A stretch of DNA of 64,000 nt from Prorocentrum cordatum (taxonomy: Eukaryota > Sar > Dinophyceae > Prorocentrales > Prorocentraceae). The translations under genes and the position numbers were made by a program. Each line of letters starts with the position of its first letter. Position 1 is the stretch's first letter. Shown here piece by piece: positions 1 through 10,506 of the stretch. The notes under the pieces are model-generated. The model searched no databases. It saw only the letters and a list, made by a program, of their open reading frames with translations, and had not been told where the DNA came from. The stretch is from the NCBI GenBank assembly GCA_963575745.1, contig CAUYUJ010018493.1, positions 485,631-549,630 on the forward strand, in the 5' to 3' direction.

Positions 1-1720
1 GGGAGCGGGAACTGCCATCTAGCCACTGAACCAGCGGCCAGCGCTGCCCCCTGGCTGGAAGCCTGGGTCCTCCTGTGTTCTCCTTCTGGGTCTTGCACAT
101 TCGACCTCCATGGGTCTGGCTGGTGCCCGCCATGGTCTCCTTGGTCTCGCGTCGGCCATGGTGTGGCTGCCCTCCATGGGTCTCTGGCGTCGGCCTCCAT
201 GGGTTGACATATATGACGGGGGAAGGAGGATGGGCAGGTGGAGAATGGGGAAGGTGATGTTGACGATGATGGCGGCGATGGCGATACCGCGGGGCGCCGC
301 CTTTTCAAAGCGAGGACCCAACACCACAGGATGGTTTAGGAAAAAGCGCGGGCCCCATGGATTGTGCAAGACCTACAGGGCATTCTGCAACGTACACACC
401 GGAACGCCCCCCCCCATCGCCACTCCTCGCGGGCGGCATGGCCCGAGTTTTTGCCATGTACCCGCCCACCGCAGCCCACGCTTGAAAAGGTTGCGCGCAA
501 TACCTTGCTGTTTGCAAAGTGCCCCCCCTGACCCCCCCTCACGTGCACGCGACATCGTTCATGTATGCATATGGGCGGCGCGGGTCACCTGACATTTCGC
601 CCCCTTTGCACCTTCCCCCTGACCTTCATGTGCGGCGCGCGAATGCGGAAAACACGTTCCCTGGCAGGTGCAAGGAAACGCGCGAGGAGCGCGTCGCACT
701 GAAAGGGGGAGGCGCATGTGGCCACCCCGACGGAGATCTTGGTTGGAGGCCACCTACGTGGGCGTGCACTACGATGGGTGGAAAATGCCACGCTGCCACT
801 CGCTGGGGCTTCATATGGAGCTCCCAGTGTGGCCACGAAACGAATGTGGTGCGGGCCCGCCTGGCACCTCCGACGGTCTTGGACCCATTTTGAGACGGGG
901 GTCCTGGATGGTCTCTTGTAACGGGTGGCGTTGGCTCCCGCTCCACCAGCATCCCCCGCCCCGCCCCCATTGAAGCAAACGATGGTCTATCGGAAACGTT
1001 GGTTAGGCCTTGGATGTGAGTTCTTGTGCGCGCAGGGAAATCTTGAGGCCCGCGTGGGCCGTTCCTGCAAACACCTGGCCATGCGAATATTTTAAGGATA
1101 GATGTGCATCGGAAACGACAGAGCGACGTGTCACGGTTGTTTGCTGATGGGGGGGGGGGAGGGAAGGCAGTTTGGAGGCGTGTCGGGAGCAATTCGAGAC
1201 GTTTCGCGTAACCCCACCAGCCCATTCAGAAACGATGCCCAGAGGAAGTGCCTCGATCAGGGAAGTGGGCAGCACGCAGAGGAAGGGTCTCCCAGTGGAG
1301 GCCTCTTTTAGCGTCTTGATGGCCTCTTGGCGGTCCCAGACGCCTCTTAGGGCGTTCTGGGTGCATCGGAGAGCTGCTTGGGGCCTCTTCGGGGTCTCTG
1401 GGGGGCCTCCGCACCCATGCCCCTATCACCACATCGCCCCGCACCCGCCACATCGAGGCTCATGGGTGGTGGCGGGGGGTCGGCGGAGCCGCTGATCTGT
1501 TCAGCGTCGATGCCTATCTACAGACCAGCACAGACGCGCTGCGACGCGCGGGAACTGCCGTGCCGCGCATTCAGCCTTGGCGGTGGGAAGGTGCGTGGCG
1601 ACGTCAGCGGGCGTGGGCGGACACGCTTCCACCTCGCCATATGAATTCCCCGCCACATCTAGCATGCTTGTACCTCGCCATTTTCGTCCCCCCCATCCGC
1701 CTCACCCCCTCTCCTCACAC
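1..1720. other. No gene recognised
   Basis: No supported coding region. Open frames here are short, overlap on both strands and show no protein-like composition. Around 100-210 there are several CCATGG-containing degenerate repeats. Around 1300-1415 there is a degenerate GGCCTCTTGG-type tract, the reverse orientation of the CCAAGA/GGCCC repeat that recurs through the window. Confidence 0.6.
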
Positions 1721-2629
1721 TCACATCCTATCATCCGTCTTCGCATCTCCCCCAACCCGCCTCGTGGCGAAATGCGTCGGCAAGACTGCTCCCGAGCGTG
1801 CGCGCCCGCCCAGGCCACATCCTGCCTGGTTGTCGAGTCTCGCATAGTCGACAAACAGCCGCGCAGGGATGACCGCGTCGGGGCCCCACTGGCGGACCAC
1901 GTCGCGGCCGTGGTAGTTCTCGCACAGCAGATGCGGCGCGCCCCTGCGGCGCAGCAGCTCCGCCTCCCCGGTCGCGAACTTGCGCGCCAGCACCTCGTAG
2001 AACGGGATGGTTGGAACCAACTGTCTCTCGGCGAGGAGGCCTTTCCGTTTGTTGACTGGCATCAACGCGTGGTGAATACATTCACGACGGATGTCGTCAC
2101 CACCAAGAATGTCATACACCACTCTAGAATAATTTCTATCTTGTTTAAGTTCGCGGGCAAGATCGCCCACGCCAGCGCCTGCAGCACGCGTGATGAGAAA
2201 GCATAGTCGCACCAACATCTTTGCCGAAATCTCACCAGAAAAAAACATTCCCAGCAACGTCTCACGCAACATATTGGGGTAGTCTGGGCCTGACAGCACG
2301 GCCTCCTCATTCCCAGCGGCGCGGCCCGATCTGCGATCCGATGCCGTGCCCACGAACCCAGCGGAGGAAGCCGCTATCTTGTGGCCATACTTCCTGAACC
2401 GCTTGAAGGATGTGCGACGGTCAACCTTCTTCCTCCCTGCCAGTCGGTTATCGGCCATCGTGGCACCGCAGCACGCCAGCTCACAATGATGGTGCGGGGG
2501 CCAAACACGCGCAACGCTTGGGCCGATATGGCTACGGACAAGCACGGTGGCAAACGTTGCCGATGCCACGAACTCGGCGCTCATGCGAACCGACATCCGA
2601 GATGGCGCAAACAACTCACCCACTGACAA
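1721..2629 (-). CDS. Protein of unknown function, resembling a dispersed dinoflagellate family
   Basis: Open frame of 302 codons on the minus strand with protein-like composition, unlike the repeat-driven frames around it. Seen: a basic N-terminal half, then a helical block with FFSGEISAKMLVRLCFL (about residues 130-147) and AGAGVGDLARELK, then LMPVNKRKGLL and VPTIPFYEVLARKF (about 190-230). The layout (a 'sGxiSAkxlvxlcy' helix, a 'GagvGDlA' motif, then a 'PHE'-like segment) resembles a high-copy dinoflagellate protein family of unknown function; this is recalled from general knowledge, not searched. The start is uncertain: Met at 2629 opens the frame, and a later Met before ADNRLAGRKK is an alternative. 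The last 25-30 residues look unstructured, so the true end may be a splice site. It may be a degenerate multicopy gene. Confidence 0.5.
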   Translation of the reverse strand: MSVGELFAPSRMSVRMSAEFVASATFATVLVRSHIGPSVARVWPPHHHCELACCGATMADNRLAGRKKVDRRTSFKRFRKYGHKIAASSAGFVGTASDRRSGRAAGNEEAVLSGPDYPNMLRETLLGMFFSGEISAKMLVRLCFLITRAAGAGVGDLARELKQDRNYSRVVYDILGGDDIRRECIHHALMPVNKRKGLLAERQLVPTIPFYEVLARKFATGEAELLRRRGAPHLLCENYHGRDVVRQWGPDAVIPARLFVDYARLDNQAGCGLGGRARSGAVLPTHFATRRVGGDAKTDDRM

Positions 2630-3224
2630 ACCACACTTGCGTCCTCGACGTTGCAGGGTCTACCTCCGACCACGCGCGCCGATGTCCCTGGTGTCATGGT
2701 GACCTACGCCCTGGGCGGGGTGCTGGGAGGGCATCGTGGCAAGGCAACGGGGCGCTGGCCTCGCGCGCTGGCTCTGAGCTCGTGCTGCGGGACCACCGCG
2801 GGGGGAAGGGTGCGGATTGGCGGTACGCGGGGTGAGGTGGGCTGGGTTTTGCAGGATGCAGAAGGAGGGCGGGCGCCCTCCAACCCGTGCCTCGGACCAT
2901 TGCTCAACGCCCCGATCGTTTTCCACCAGCGCCCAATCCTCTGCTCGTTGTCACCGACTATCACTAGCACTACGGGTGCGCGTGGTCCAACGAGATGCGT
3001 TCAGCCGAATCCCCTCTTGCATGCAGGTGACAGCGAGCGCTGCGTTGCCCAAGATGGCTCTAAGCGGGCGTCCGCTGGACCAATATTGCCCCCACCATTG
3101 CCCATATGATGGCCGAAGAAAAATGAACATGTAGTCCATTATGCCCCAGAAAACCCCCCCACAAAACCACCGCCAACCCGCCCCCGGGGTAGAAAGCGCA
3201 CCCGCGTGCTCGTCGGATCCTCCA

Positions 3225-3540
3225 TCAGGACAAGGCCCCTTGCCCAGACCCCCCACCTCCCGAGACGCTTGCGTGCAACCAGCAAAAACAAACCGCAAAC
3301 GCCATATGAGATGCGTGATTGCTCTCGCCTTCTCTGCAACTCGATAAGCCCTTCCGATGCATCAATAATGTGGCCTCAACGGTTGCCCTGGGGGGCGCGG
3401 GTCCAGGAGGCAAACAAAACGCCGCAGTTTTGTGGGCGGACCCGCTGTCGCCGACGAGCACCCCAAAGTTCCAGAGTTCCCACGGGAAAGCGTTGTGGTG
3501 CAGCGTTGAACCACCGACGCTTCCTTTGATGAACCCCCAG
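3225..3540 (-). CDS. Possible exon with a P-loop-like segment
   Basis: Minus-strand open stretch with non-repetitive, protein-like composition following a G-run. It contains FPWELWNFGVLVGDSGSA followed by HKT, which loosely resembles a Walker A loop with an extra residue (GDSGSxxKT), then a His/Ser-rich helix. It may belong to the same gene as the 1721-2629 block, which lies downstream on the same strand. No splice sites could be fixed, so it may equally be a decayed fragment. Confidence 0.28.
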
Positions 3541-3545
3541 ATCTC

Positions 3546-3646
3546 CCCTCTCCCCCCCAATCCCCCCCCTCCCCCCCCCCCACCCCCCCCCCCCCGAATC
3601 CCCCCCACCCCCCGCCCCCCCGTCCCCCCCCCCCCCCCATCCCCCC

Positions 3647-3687
<41 letters not shown>

Positions 3688-3690
3688 ACC
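3546..3690. repeat. Poly-C tract
   Basis: Near-pure C with a few A, T and G interruptions. Long proline or glycine frames across it are artefacts. Runs like this are prone to sequencing and assembly error. Confidence 0.9.
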
Positions 3691-3750
3691 CACACAGGAC
3701 CCTTCGAGAACCCAAGATGCCACCTCAAGGGGCCTCAGGACTGCCACGCC

Positions 3751-3960
3751 TCAAGTGGACCAACAGTTGGCGCAACACTGTGTGCGGATGAACGATTCCT
3801 CTTCGTATATGCATCCAATTCCATTGGCCATCGTTTCTGGATTGGCTGGGGACGCGCGAAGCGCCACGAAGTCCATCGCATCCCGCATCGCGCAAAGAAA
3901 TGTCGAGTTCTTGGGCGGGTAGCCAGAATGGAGCATCAGCACGGGCGACACAGTTTCCAC
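3751..3960 (-). CDS. Possible exon, unknown protein
   Basis: 69-codon minus-strand frame with balanced composition (it includes GYPPKNSTFLCAMRDAMDF and ANGIGCIYEEESF), in contrast to the C/G-runs next to it. It lies upstream, in minus-strand order, of the P-loop-like exon and the 1721-2629 block. It ends in a stop after CCANCWST, so if it is an exon the donor must lie before that. Family not recognised. Confidence 0.28.
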   Translation of the reverse strand: METVSPVLMLHSGYPPKNSTFLCAMRDAMDFVALRASPANPETMANGIGCIYEEESFIRTQCCANCWST

Positions 3961-4239
3961 TCATCAATGATTGTATATTCGCAGCACCGAGCAGTCGACC
4001 CTACACTGACTGCTGGGCTACGCCTCCGCCCGCAGACCAGTGGGCACGGTGCAGGCGCGGTGCACGCACCGTTCATCTCGTTCTCGCCATCGTGCAATTG
4101 GGCCCAACAGGGCTTTGGCCAGGCGAATCCGCAACCGTGTTCCGTGCTGTCTGGTAGGGTTTTTGTAGTTTTCTAAGGGGGATGGGGGGGGACACTTCCT
4201 GGGCCGCATATAGAGGCGCGTGCATCGCCTTCTCGTCCC

Positions 4240-4770
4240 GAGGCCATGTCGTGGCCCAGATCTACCATTGACGCTCTCCGAGGCGCCCAAGACTGTTCCA
4301 GGGCCGCCCGAGATGGCCCAAGATGGTTCCAGGACCGCCCAAGAGGCCTCCAAGACGGCCCAAGAGGGCTCCAAGGGAGCACCTACCAAGGCCCGAAGGA
4401 ACCCACATCACTGCTTCCATTTTTTGTAAAAGTATATTCTCGCCGTTTCGAGCCCCCGTCGGCTCAAGGCTGCCCAGGAGGCCTCGAAGCTTGCACCACG
4501 GCGGCCGACTAAGGCCTCGCAATAGCCAAAGACGCTTCCGACACGGCCTCCAGGCAGCCCAAGAGGGCATCTGGAGAGCCCAGGACGGACCCCATGTCGC
4601 TTCAAGCTGGCCCTACAGGGCACCGCCAAGAGACCCGTGACGGCCTGAGATGGCCCACCCTTGGACCGTTTTGGGTACGAATGTTCAGAGAAAGTTACAC
4701 GATTGTCCTAGAGGGCCCCAAGGGGCACCCACCACTGCTCCTTAGGAGCTCAGGACAGCCCAGAGACAGA
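4240..4770 (+). repeat. Degenerate CCAAGANGGCCC repeat block
   Basis: Irregular repetition of CCAAGACGGCCCAAGAGG-like words spaced about 15-30 bp. It is followed directly by a CAT-repeat tract, as at 11640, 14210, 42500 and 45090. Apparent K/P/Q-rich frames are repeat shadows. Confidence 0.7.
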
Positions 4771-4869
4771 CCAACTGAGGTCCATGCGCCCCCCCCCCCA
4801 GCAGGAGTGAAGACGAAAGGTGTGTCATGTGGCGATGTTCGTATTCGCCTTCGTCGTTGCCGCTGTCGC

Positions 4870-5625
4870 CCACCCCCTCATCACCACCATTATCGTCCAC
4901 GTCCCCATCATGTCATCGGCATCACCACCACCACCGCCACCATCATCATCATCGTCGTCATCATCACCATCATCATCAGCAACATCTTCAGCACCATCAT
5001 CATCATCACCACTACCGTCTTCATCATTAGCACCTACATCATCATAGTCATCAGCATCGTCATCGTCATCATCATCGTCGTCAGCATCGACATCAGCATC
5101 GTCATCATCACTATCACCATCATCATCACCACCATCAACGCCACCATCATCACCACCATCGGTATCATTATCACCATCATCAGTGTTACCATGCTATTCA
5201 GCAGCCGCGTCCGCCACTAGCATCGTCGTCGTCCTCCTCCACCTCCCCCGTTCCTCGCTGTCCACATCGGCCTCGCATGACCGTCGGTAGCGGCACCACC
5301 GTTAAAAGCATCATCATCATCATCATCATCATCACCATCATCATCGTCATCATCATCATCATCGCAATCGTCGTCACCACCACCATCATGACCATCTAAT
5401 CATTACCATGATCATCACCATTGTACTAATCAGCACCACCATTATCATAATCACCATCAGCATCAGCAGCATCAGCATCAGCAGCAGCATCATCATCATC
5501 ATCATCACCATCATCACCATCATCATCATCATCATCGCCATCATCATCAGCATCAGCATCATCATCATCAGCATCATCATGACCATGATCATCTTCAGCT
5601 TGATCGTTGTCCTCATCGGTCCGAG
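4870..5625 (+). repeat. CAT/CATCAC trinucleotide tract
   Basis: Hundreds of bases of CAT/CAC/CGT triplets in two blocks (about 4870-5210 and 5310-5610). It ends in a short unique tail at 5620-5670 (GATAATGCTGGACTGGCACG) that matches the tail after the CAT tract at 15060-15100 in a similar form. Second half of a composite repeat module. Confidence 0.8.
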
Positions 5626-5789
5626 CAGTTGCCGCCGATAATGCTGGACTGGCACGGTGGCGACACCGAAACGAACGATGCGCGCATGCCTGCCGCGCGC
5701 GCCTGGAGATGCCAGGGGGCACGGGACGTTGGCTCTGCGTTGTTCCCCATGTTCCCCCTCCTCGTCGTTTTCCCCTTACTCCCCCTCCT

Positions 5790-6498
5790 GATCCTTGTCC
5801 TCCTCCTCCTCCTCCTCCTCCTCCTCCTCCTCCTCCTCCTCATCCTCCCACCCCCATCCTCACCCTCCTCGTCCCCCTCCTCCTTCTCCTCCTCCTCCTC
5901 CGCCTCCTGCTCGTCCTCCTCCTCCTTCTTCCCCTCCGCCCCCCCCCCCCCCCCCTCCTCCCCTCCTCCTCCCCTCCTCCTCCTCCTCCTCTCCCCCTCC
6001 CCTCCTCCTCCCCCGCCTCCTCCCCTCCTCCTCCTCCTTCTCCTCCTCCTCCTCCTCCTCATCCCCGCCTCCCCCCCCTCCTCCTCCTCCTCCCCCGCCC
6101 CCTTCCCACCTCCCCCTCCCCCTCCCCGCCTCCACCTCCTCCTCCTCCATAAAAATATCTTCTCTCCTCCTCCTCCTCCTCCTCCTCCTCTCCTCCTCCT
6201 CCTCCCCCACCGTCCCCCCCCCACCCCCCCCCTCCGCCGCCTCCAGCATCTTCGATTGCGCGCCAAGGGGCGCGCAGAGCCAACGACCGCTGGCGCCCGC
6301 GCGGGCTGGCCTCGCCTCAGTCGCTGCTCGCGTCGTCCGATGCCGAGCTCGACGACGATGAGCTGCCGTCCTTGGCGAGTCCACCGCAAGATCACAGGGC
6401 GACGAGCGGGGGTTTGGGAGGGGGGTGGATTGGGGGGTGGGGCGGGGTGGGGTGGGGGGGTGGTGGGGGGGTGGTGGGGGGTGGGGTGGGTGGGTGGT

Positions 6499-6537
<39 letters not shown>

Positions 6538-6586
6538 ACATTCGCCGCCTCGAGGCGGAAAAATGTATGCACTAACGCTCCCTCCC

Positions 6587-6619
<33 letters not shown>

Positions 6620-6620
6620 A
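5790..6620. repeat. CTC triplet tract followed by G- and C-runs
   Basis: (CTC)n with interruptions from about 5790 to 6235, a short mixed segment, G/T-rich sequence ending in a G-run at about 6500-6534, and a C-run at about 6588-6616. No supported gene; long frames encode only Ser, Leu, Pro, Gly or Arg homopolymers. Confidence 0.85.
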
Positions 6621-6791
6621 CCCGCCCCGCACTCCGCTCCTCGCGAGCGCCATCCCTCTTCGCCATCCTCCTGCCTCCTCTTGGCCCCTGCCGCCTCCTG
6701 CCACCTCCTGCCAGCTCCGTTCCCTCCCCCTCTGCCTCTTCCTCCTCGTCCTCCTCCTCCTACTCCTCATCGTCCAATTCCACCTGCATCA

Positions 6792-8357
6792 TCATCCCGA
6801 GCAACTCCACTGCAGTCTTATCAGCACACGTTGGCCCTGCTCGGGCTCCTTCGTGGCACCCCTCTTCCTCGGCGTAGCTTTTGCCTTGGCCTTCCTCGCA
6901 GCTTTCGCCTTCGCCTTCGGCTCCACCTTCTTCTTCGGCCTTGGCGCCTGAACTTCCACATCGTCGTCCTTGTTTTTTTTCTTCTTCTTCTTGCTTGCAT
7001 TCTTGCTCTTTTTGCGCTCCTCCTCACTGCTGGAGCTCTTGTCATTTTTCTTGTGCTTGCCTGTGTCCTTGCCCTTGGCCTTATCCTTATCGTTGTCTTT
7101 GGATGTTCGCTTCTTCTTATCATTCTCCTTGTCTTTCTCCTTATCCTTCTCCTTGTCTTTGTTATTGTCCTTGTGTTTGTCTTTGCCCTTGTTCTTGTCG
7201 TCCTTGTCAGTGCCCTTGTCCTTGTCGGTCGCACTGTAATTGTATTTGTCATTCTTCGGTTTCTTTTTCTTCTTATGTTTCTTCGTGTCGTCGGTGTCGG
7301 TGCTATCATCGCGCTTTCTCTTTTTGCTGCCGCCCTTATCTTTCTTCTTATGCTTCTTATTGACCGTCTTGCTCTCGGAGTTGGTCGTGGATCCGTCGCT
7401 CGAGACAGTCTTCTTCTTTTTCGTCTTGTATTTCTTGGGGGGCAGCTCCTGCTCTTCGCCCCAGCCGCCCCAGTCGTCATTGTCACCGTCCCATTCCTCC
7501 TCTCCCTCCTCCTGCTCGTGCGCGCTGTCGGACAACTCCTCATCCACGTCCTGGTCCGCCTCGTCCTCGTCGCGTGAAGCAGGGACCGCGCCCCCTTTCT
7601 CGATGATGCCCTCCTTCTTAGTGCCGAACCTCTCCAACTTGCGCGCGTGGTAGATCACCGTGCAATCCACCTTCGGGTCGAACTTGGTCAACCCGTTCTT
7701 CCTCGCGAACGTGGTGTATGATGCTGCTCGCAATGCCGACTTCAGCCTGTCCTCCAGCTGCTCGGGCGTGAGCCACTCGCCCTCCGTAGACGTTTCTTGC
7801 CTGGCCCGCGGCCCGAAACAAAAACACGAGACCGACCTTCACCCAGGGGGGAGGGGGCGATGCAGCAAGGTGTGGCCACGGGGTGCGGGAACGGGGCGCG
7901 GTGCGTTTCCCCCCCCCCATCCAACCACTTCTCACACCATCTACCTTGCCACCAGCGCCCCGCTGCTCTTTTCCGCACCCCCCCCCTCCCCAGCCAGCAC
8001 CCCCCACCCCTCCCCCTGGGCCATGGTCGCTTGTTTGTGTTTCTGTTTCGGCCGAGGTGCCACATGGTCTTCCTCGCGAGGATCACCGCCCCCGCGGCGG
8101 AGAAGTCTCTGTCGCATCTGTCCCAGACCTCTCGCAGCTGCGCCTTCACCTGGGGGGGGTGCGACAAAGAATGTCGGCCTCCTCTGACTCCTCCGACCGC
8201 CGCTCCCCTTCCTCCGACTCCGACTCCTCCGACCCCCCATCCCCCGAGTCCCTTTTCCGATCGACTCCTCCGACTCCCCCGCGCCAATGATCGTATCCGT
8301 TGTCGCCGTTGTCGTCGTCGTCGTTGTCGTCTTCGTCGTCGTCGTCGTCGCCCTCGT

Positions 8358-8389
<32 letters not shown>

Positions 8390-8635
8390 ACCGCGGTGGC
8401 TTCGGCGGCGGCGAATCACCGTGGACGAGTGCGTGCTCTGGTACTTCTTCATGAACTCTTTCACGCCCTCATCCTGGATGCCAGAGCCAGACGACGTCTC
8501 GGTGATCTCCTTCAGGTGGCGGCCGAACATCCTGTCGCGGGCCCGCGCGTAGCGGGTGTCTTTCTTGCTTCTCGGCCCAAGTTTCTTCTTCTTCTTGGGC
8601 TGCTTCGCGACCTCGACCAGCCCGCTTGCCTCCAT
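6792..8635 (-). CDS. Lys/Asp-rich low-complexity protein, copy 1 (three-exon model)
   Basis: Minus-strand gene of unrecognised family. Exon 1 (8635-8420) begins MEASGLVEVAKQPKKKKK and encodes a basic stretch, then RMFGRHLKEITETSS and MKKYQSTHSST. It ends at a canonical GT donor; the intron (8419-8150) contains (GTC)n/(GCC)n repeats and ends CAG. Exon 2 starts at 8149 (VKAQLREVWDRCDRDFSAAG) and runs to about 8055. Exon 3 (about 7800-6792) encodes EGEWLTPEQLEDRLKSALRA and KFDPKVDCTVIYHARKLERF, then an acidic DWGGWGEEQE segment, then a long charged tail of KDKEKDKE-type repeats with basic clusters. The tail suggests a disordered, probably nuclear protein (inference). The folded part is in the first about 200 residues. 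The exon 2/3 junction is non-canonical or misread. Nearly identical to copy 2 at 37931-39482. Confidence 0.65.
7807..8056 (-). repeat. Intron with terminal inverted repeats
   Basis: The second intron of the Lys-rich gene is bounded by an imperfect inverted repeat. Bases 8037-8054 (GTGTTTCTGTTTCGGCCG) pair with 7809-7827 (CGGCCCGAAACAAAAACAC), with one mismatch and one indel. The arms lie at the two ends of the intron, as expected for an introner-type insertion. The interior is G/C-run rich. Confidence 0.5.
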
Positions 8636-9500
8636 GGGTTGTGGGCCGCCAAGGGGTGATGATCAACGCCCACAGATACACCAAAAAGGGTGGCCAGAGC
8701 GCGAGTTGTCGGACCCCAGTGGACGCTCCGACAACGCGCCCCTGCCTCCCTTTTCTCGGGCGCGTGTGTGGGCATTGCGGGCGTTCTGCAAGGTGGCGGG
8801 GCGGGGTGCAACAGCTGGAGCGTTCGGCCTGAACAGGCGCGGCAACGGCTCGGCCCAAAGCAGCTACGCTGGCCCAGCGGCGCACGAGAGCCCTGGCGAG
8901 GACGGCGCGCAATCATTGCGAGGGGTGTCGAACTGGGCGCGGCGCGGGTGGGTCGCGGGTTGGTCGCGGCACGGGTGGGCCGCGGCGCGGGCGGGTCGCG
9001 GGCGGGTGGCGGCGCGGGCGGGTCGTTGTGCGAGGGCGTGTTGAAATGGGCGGTGGGCCTCAGGTGTAGTTGGCGGCTATCGAGTGCTTTTGTCAGGACG
9101 GGGCGGGATCCGCGCGAGGGGTGCCGAAATGGGCGCGGCGCATCAGGTGCAGATTCCTGTTGAGCCACCACCCGCCCCCTGGGCCCGCGAGGCCCGTCAT
9201 CGCCCTCCTCCTCCTCCTCCTCCTCCTCCTCAAATACCCTCGCTCTTATCCGCAGATTTCTAGGAGATTGATTTGCCCCCGACGCATTCGAGCACTGGGG
9301 TCACGAGAGCCTCCTGAAGGCATGCTAAGCCCCCTGAATGGGCATCCTGGGTGCCTCGTTCGGCGTCCTCAGTGGCCTCTGATGGGGGGCCGGAGAGCTT
9401 CACAGGAAGCCTCGCGAGGGCGCCGCTGGACCACCCCTATAACTTCGGAGTTGGCCCAAGACCCTGAAGAAAGGGGCCCCAAAGCACTCTGAGGCTTGAG
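8636..9500. other. Intergenic; GC-rich repeats, no gene seen
   Basis: Upstream flank of the Lys-rich gene. It contains degenerate GCGGGTCGCGGG-type repeats at about 8930-9050 and a short (CTC)n at 9203-9231 that differs in length from copy 2 (40052-40088). No coding signal. Confidence 0.5.
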
Positions 9501-9519
9501 CTGCGTTGCTTAATGATTT

Positions 9520-9790
9520 ATATTGTTTCGCTCAGGTTATCTTGCATTCGCATAGACTCGCCTAGGATTGCCTTAAACAGCTCAGATTATTTTAAATTCG
9601 CTCAGTTTACCTTGTATTCGCCTGGTCTCGCCTAGGATTGTCCTAACTAGCCCAGGTTACCTTGCATTCGCTCGGTTTGCCGTGGGTCCCCCCCAATTGC
9701 TTAAGATTATCTTACGTTGCTTTGGATTCTCGCCAATTGCTTGGATTACTTCGGGTTCCCGAATTTTGCCGAGATCCCAGTGGGAGTTTG
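9520..9790. repeat. Degenerate TTCGCTCAGGTTACCTTGCA repeats
   Basis: Several diverged copies of a roughly 20-70-bp unit containing TCGCTCAGGTTA, CTTGCATTCGC and TCGCCTAGGATTG words. Counterpart at 40380-40640. Confidence 0.5.
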
Positions 9791-9987
9791 TTGCGCCGTG
9801 GCAAGAGATGCGCATTAATTAGATTTGATATTCAAAAGGTTCGAGAGGGTTCTGTTAATTGTTCAATGAGATTGCACTGGGTTCCCTTGCGATGTCGCGG
9901 GGCTTGGCATGTTTGTTTCGTGCGATTTGCGGAGTTACCCACATATGTTCCGAGATCGTATGGGTTTGGGGGGGGTTGCTTGCGTTC

Positions 9988-10212
9988 ACGATGTCTCTGG
10001 ATGTCGCTGTTGTGTCTTTGGATGTCTTTGTTTGTCTCTGTTTTGTCTTTGAATGTCTTCGGATGTCTCTGTCGTGTCTTTGGATGTCTTTGGATGTCGC
10101 TGTTGTGTCTTTGGATGTCTTTGTTTGTCTCTGTTTTGTCTTTGAATGTCTTTGAATGTCTTTGAATGTCTTTGGATGTCTTTGGATGTCTTTGGATGTC
10201 TTTGGGTGTCTG
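9988..10212 (+). repeat. Decamer array GATGTCTTTG
   Basis: Tandem 10-bp units of the form GATGTCTTTG with point variation (GATGTCGCTG, GATGTCTCTG). The ATGTC core recurs every 10 bp. Passes directly into the next decamer array with the complementary core. Confidence 0.85.
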
Positions 10213-10506
10213 TTTTAGAAACATTTAGCGACATTTAGCGACATTCAGCGACATTCAGCGACATGTAGAGACATTTAAAGACATTTCGCGACATTTAGCG
10301 ACATTCAGCGACATTCAGCGACATTCAGAGACATTTAGCGACATTCAGCGACATTTAGCGACATTTAGCGACATTTAGAGACATTTAGAGACATTTAGCG
10401 ACACTTAGAGACATTTAGCGACACTTAGAGACACATAGCGACATTTAGCGACATTTAGCGACATTTAGCGACATGTAGCGACATGTAGCGACATGTAGCG
10501 ACATTA
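10213..10506 (+). repeat. Decamer array ACATTTAGCG
   Basis: About 29 tandem copies of ACATTTAGCG with variants (ACATTCAGCG, ACATTTAGAG, ACATGTAGCG). Period 10 bp; core GACAT. Confidence 0.9.

Noticed and set aside
5795-6230. Promoter or regulatory elements (TATA-like, CpG-like tracts)
   Set aside because: No motif with positional support relative to a gene start; composition is simple repeat.
4594-6951. Many long frames of poly-His, Ile, Ser, Leu, Pro, Arg or Gly
   Set aside because: Triplet and homopolymer repeats are open in several frames on both strands; no start, end or domain supports a gene.
6792-7577. Hydrophobic plus-strand frames opposite the Lys-rich exon
   Set aside because: They are the antisense of Lys/Asp codons (CTT/GTC giving Leu/Val/Phe); the minus strand has the splice sites and the conserved non-repeat exons.
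9832-10234. KDIQRHSKT-repeat protein on the minus strand
   Set aside because: Decamer satellite translated in three phases; no unique sequence at either end.
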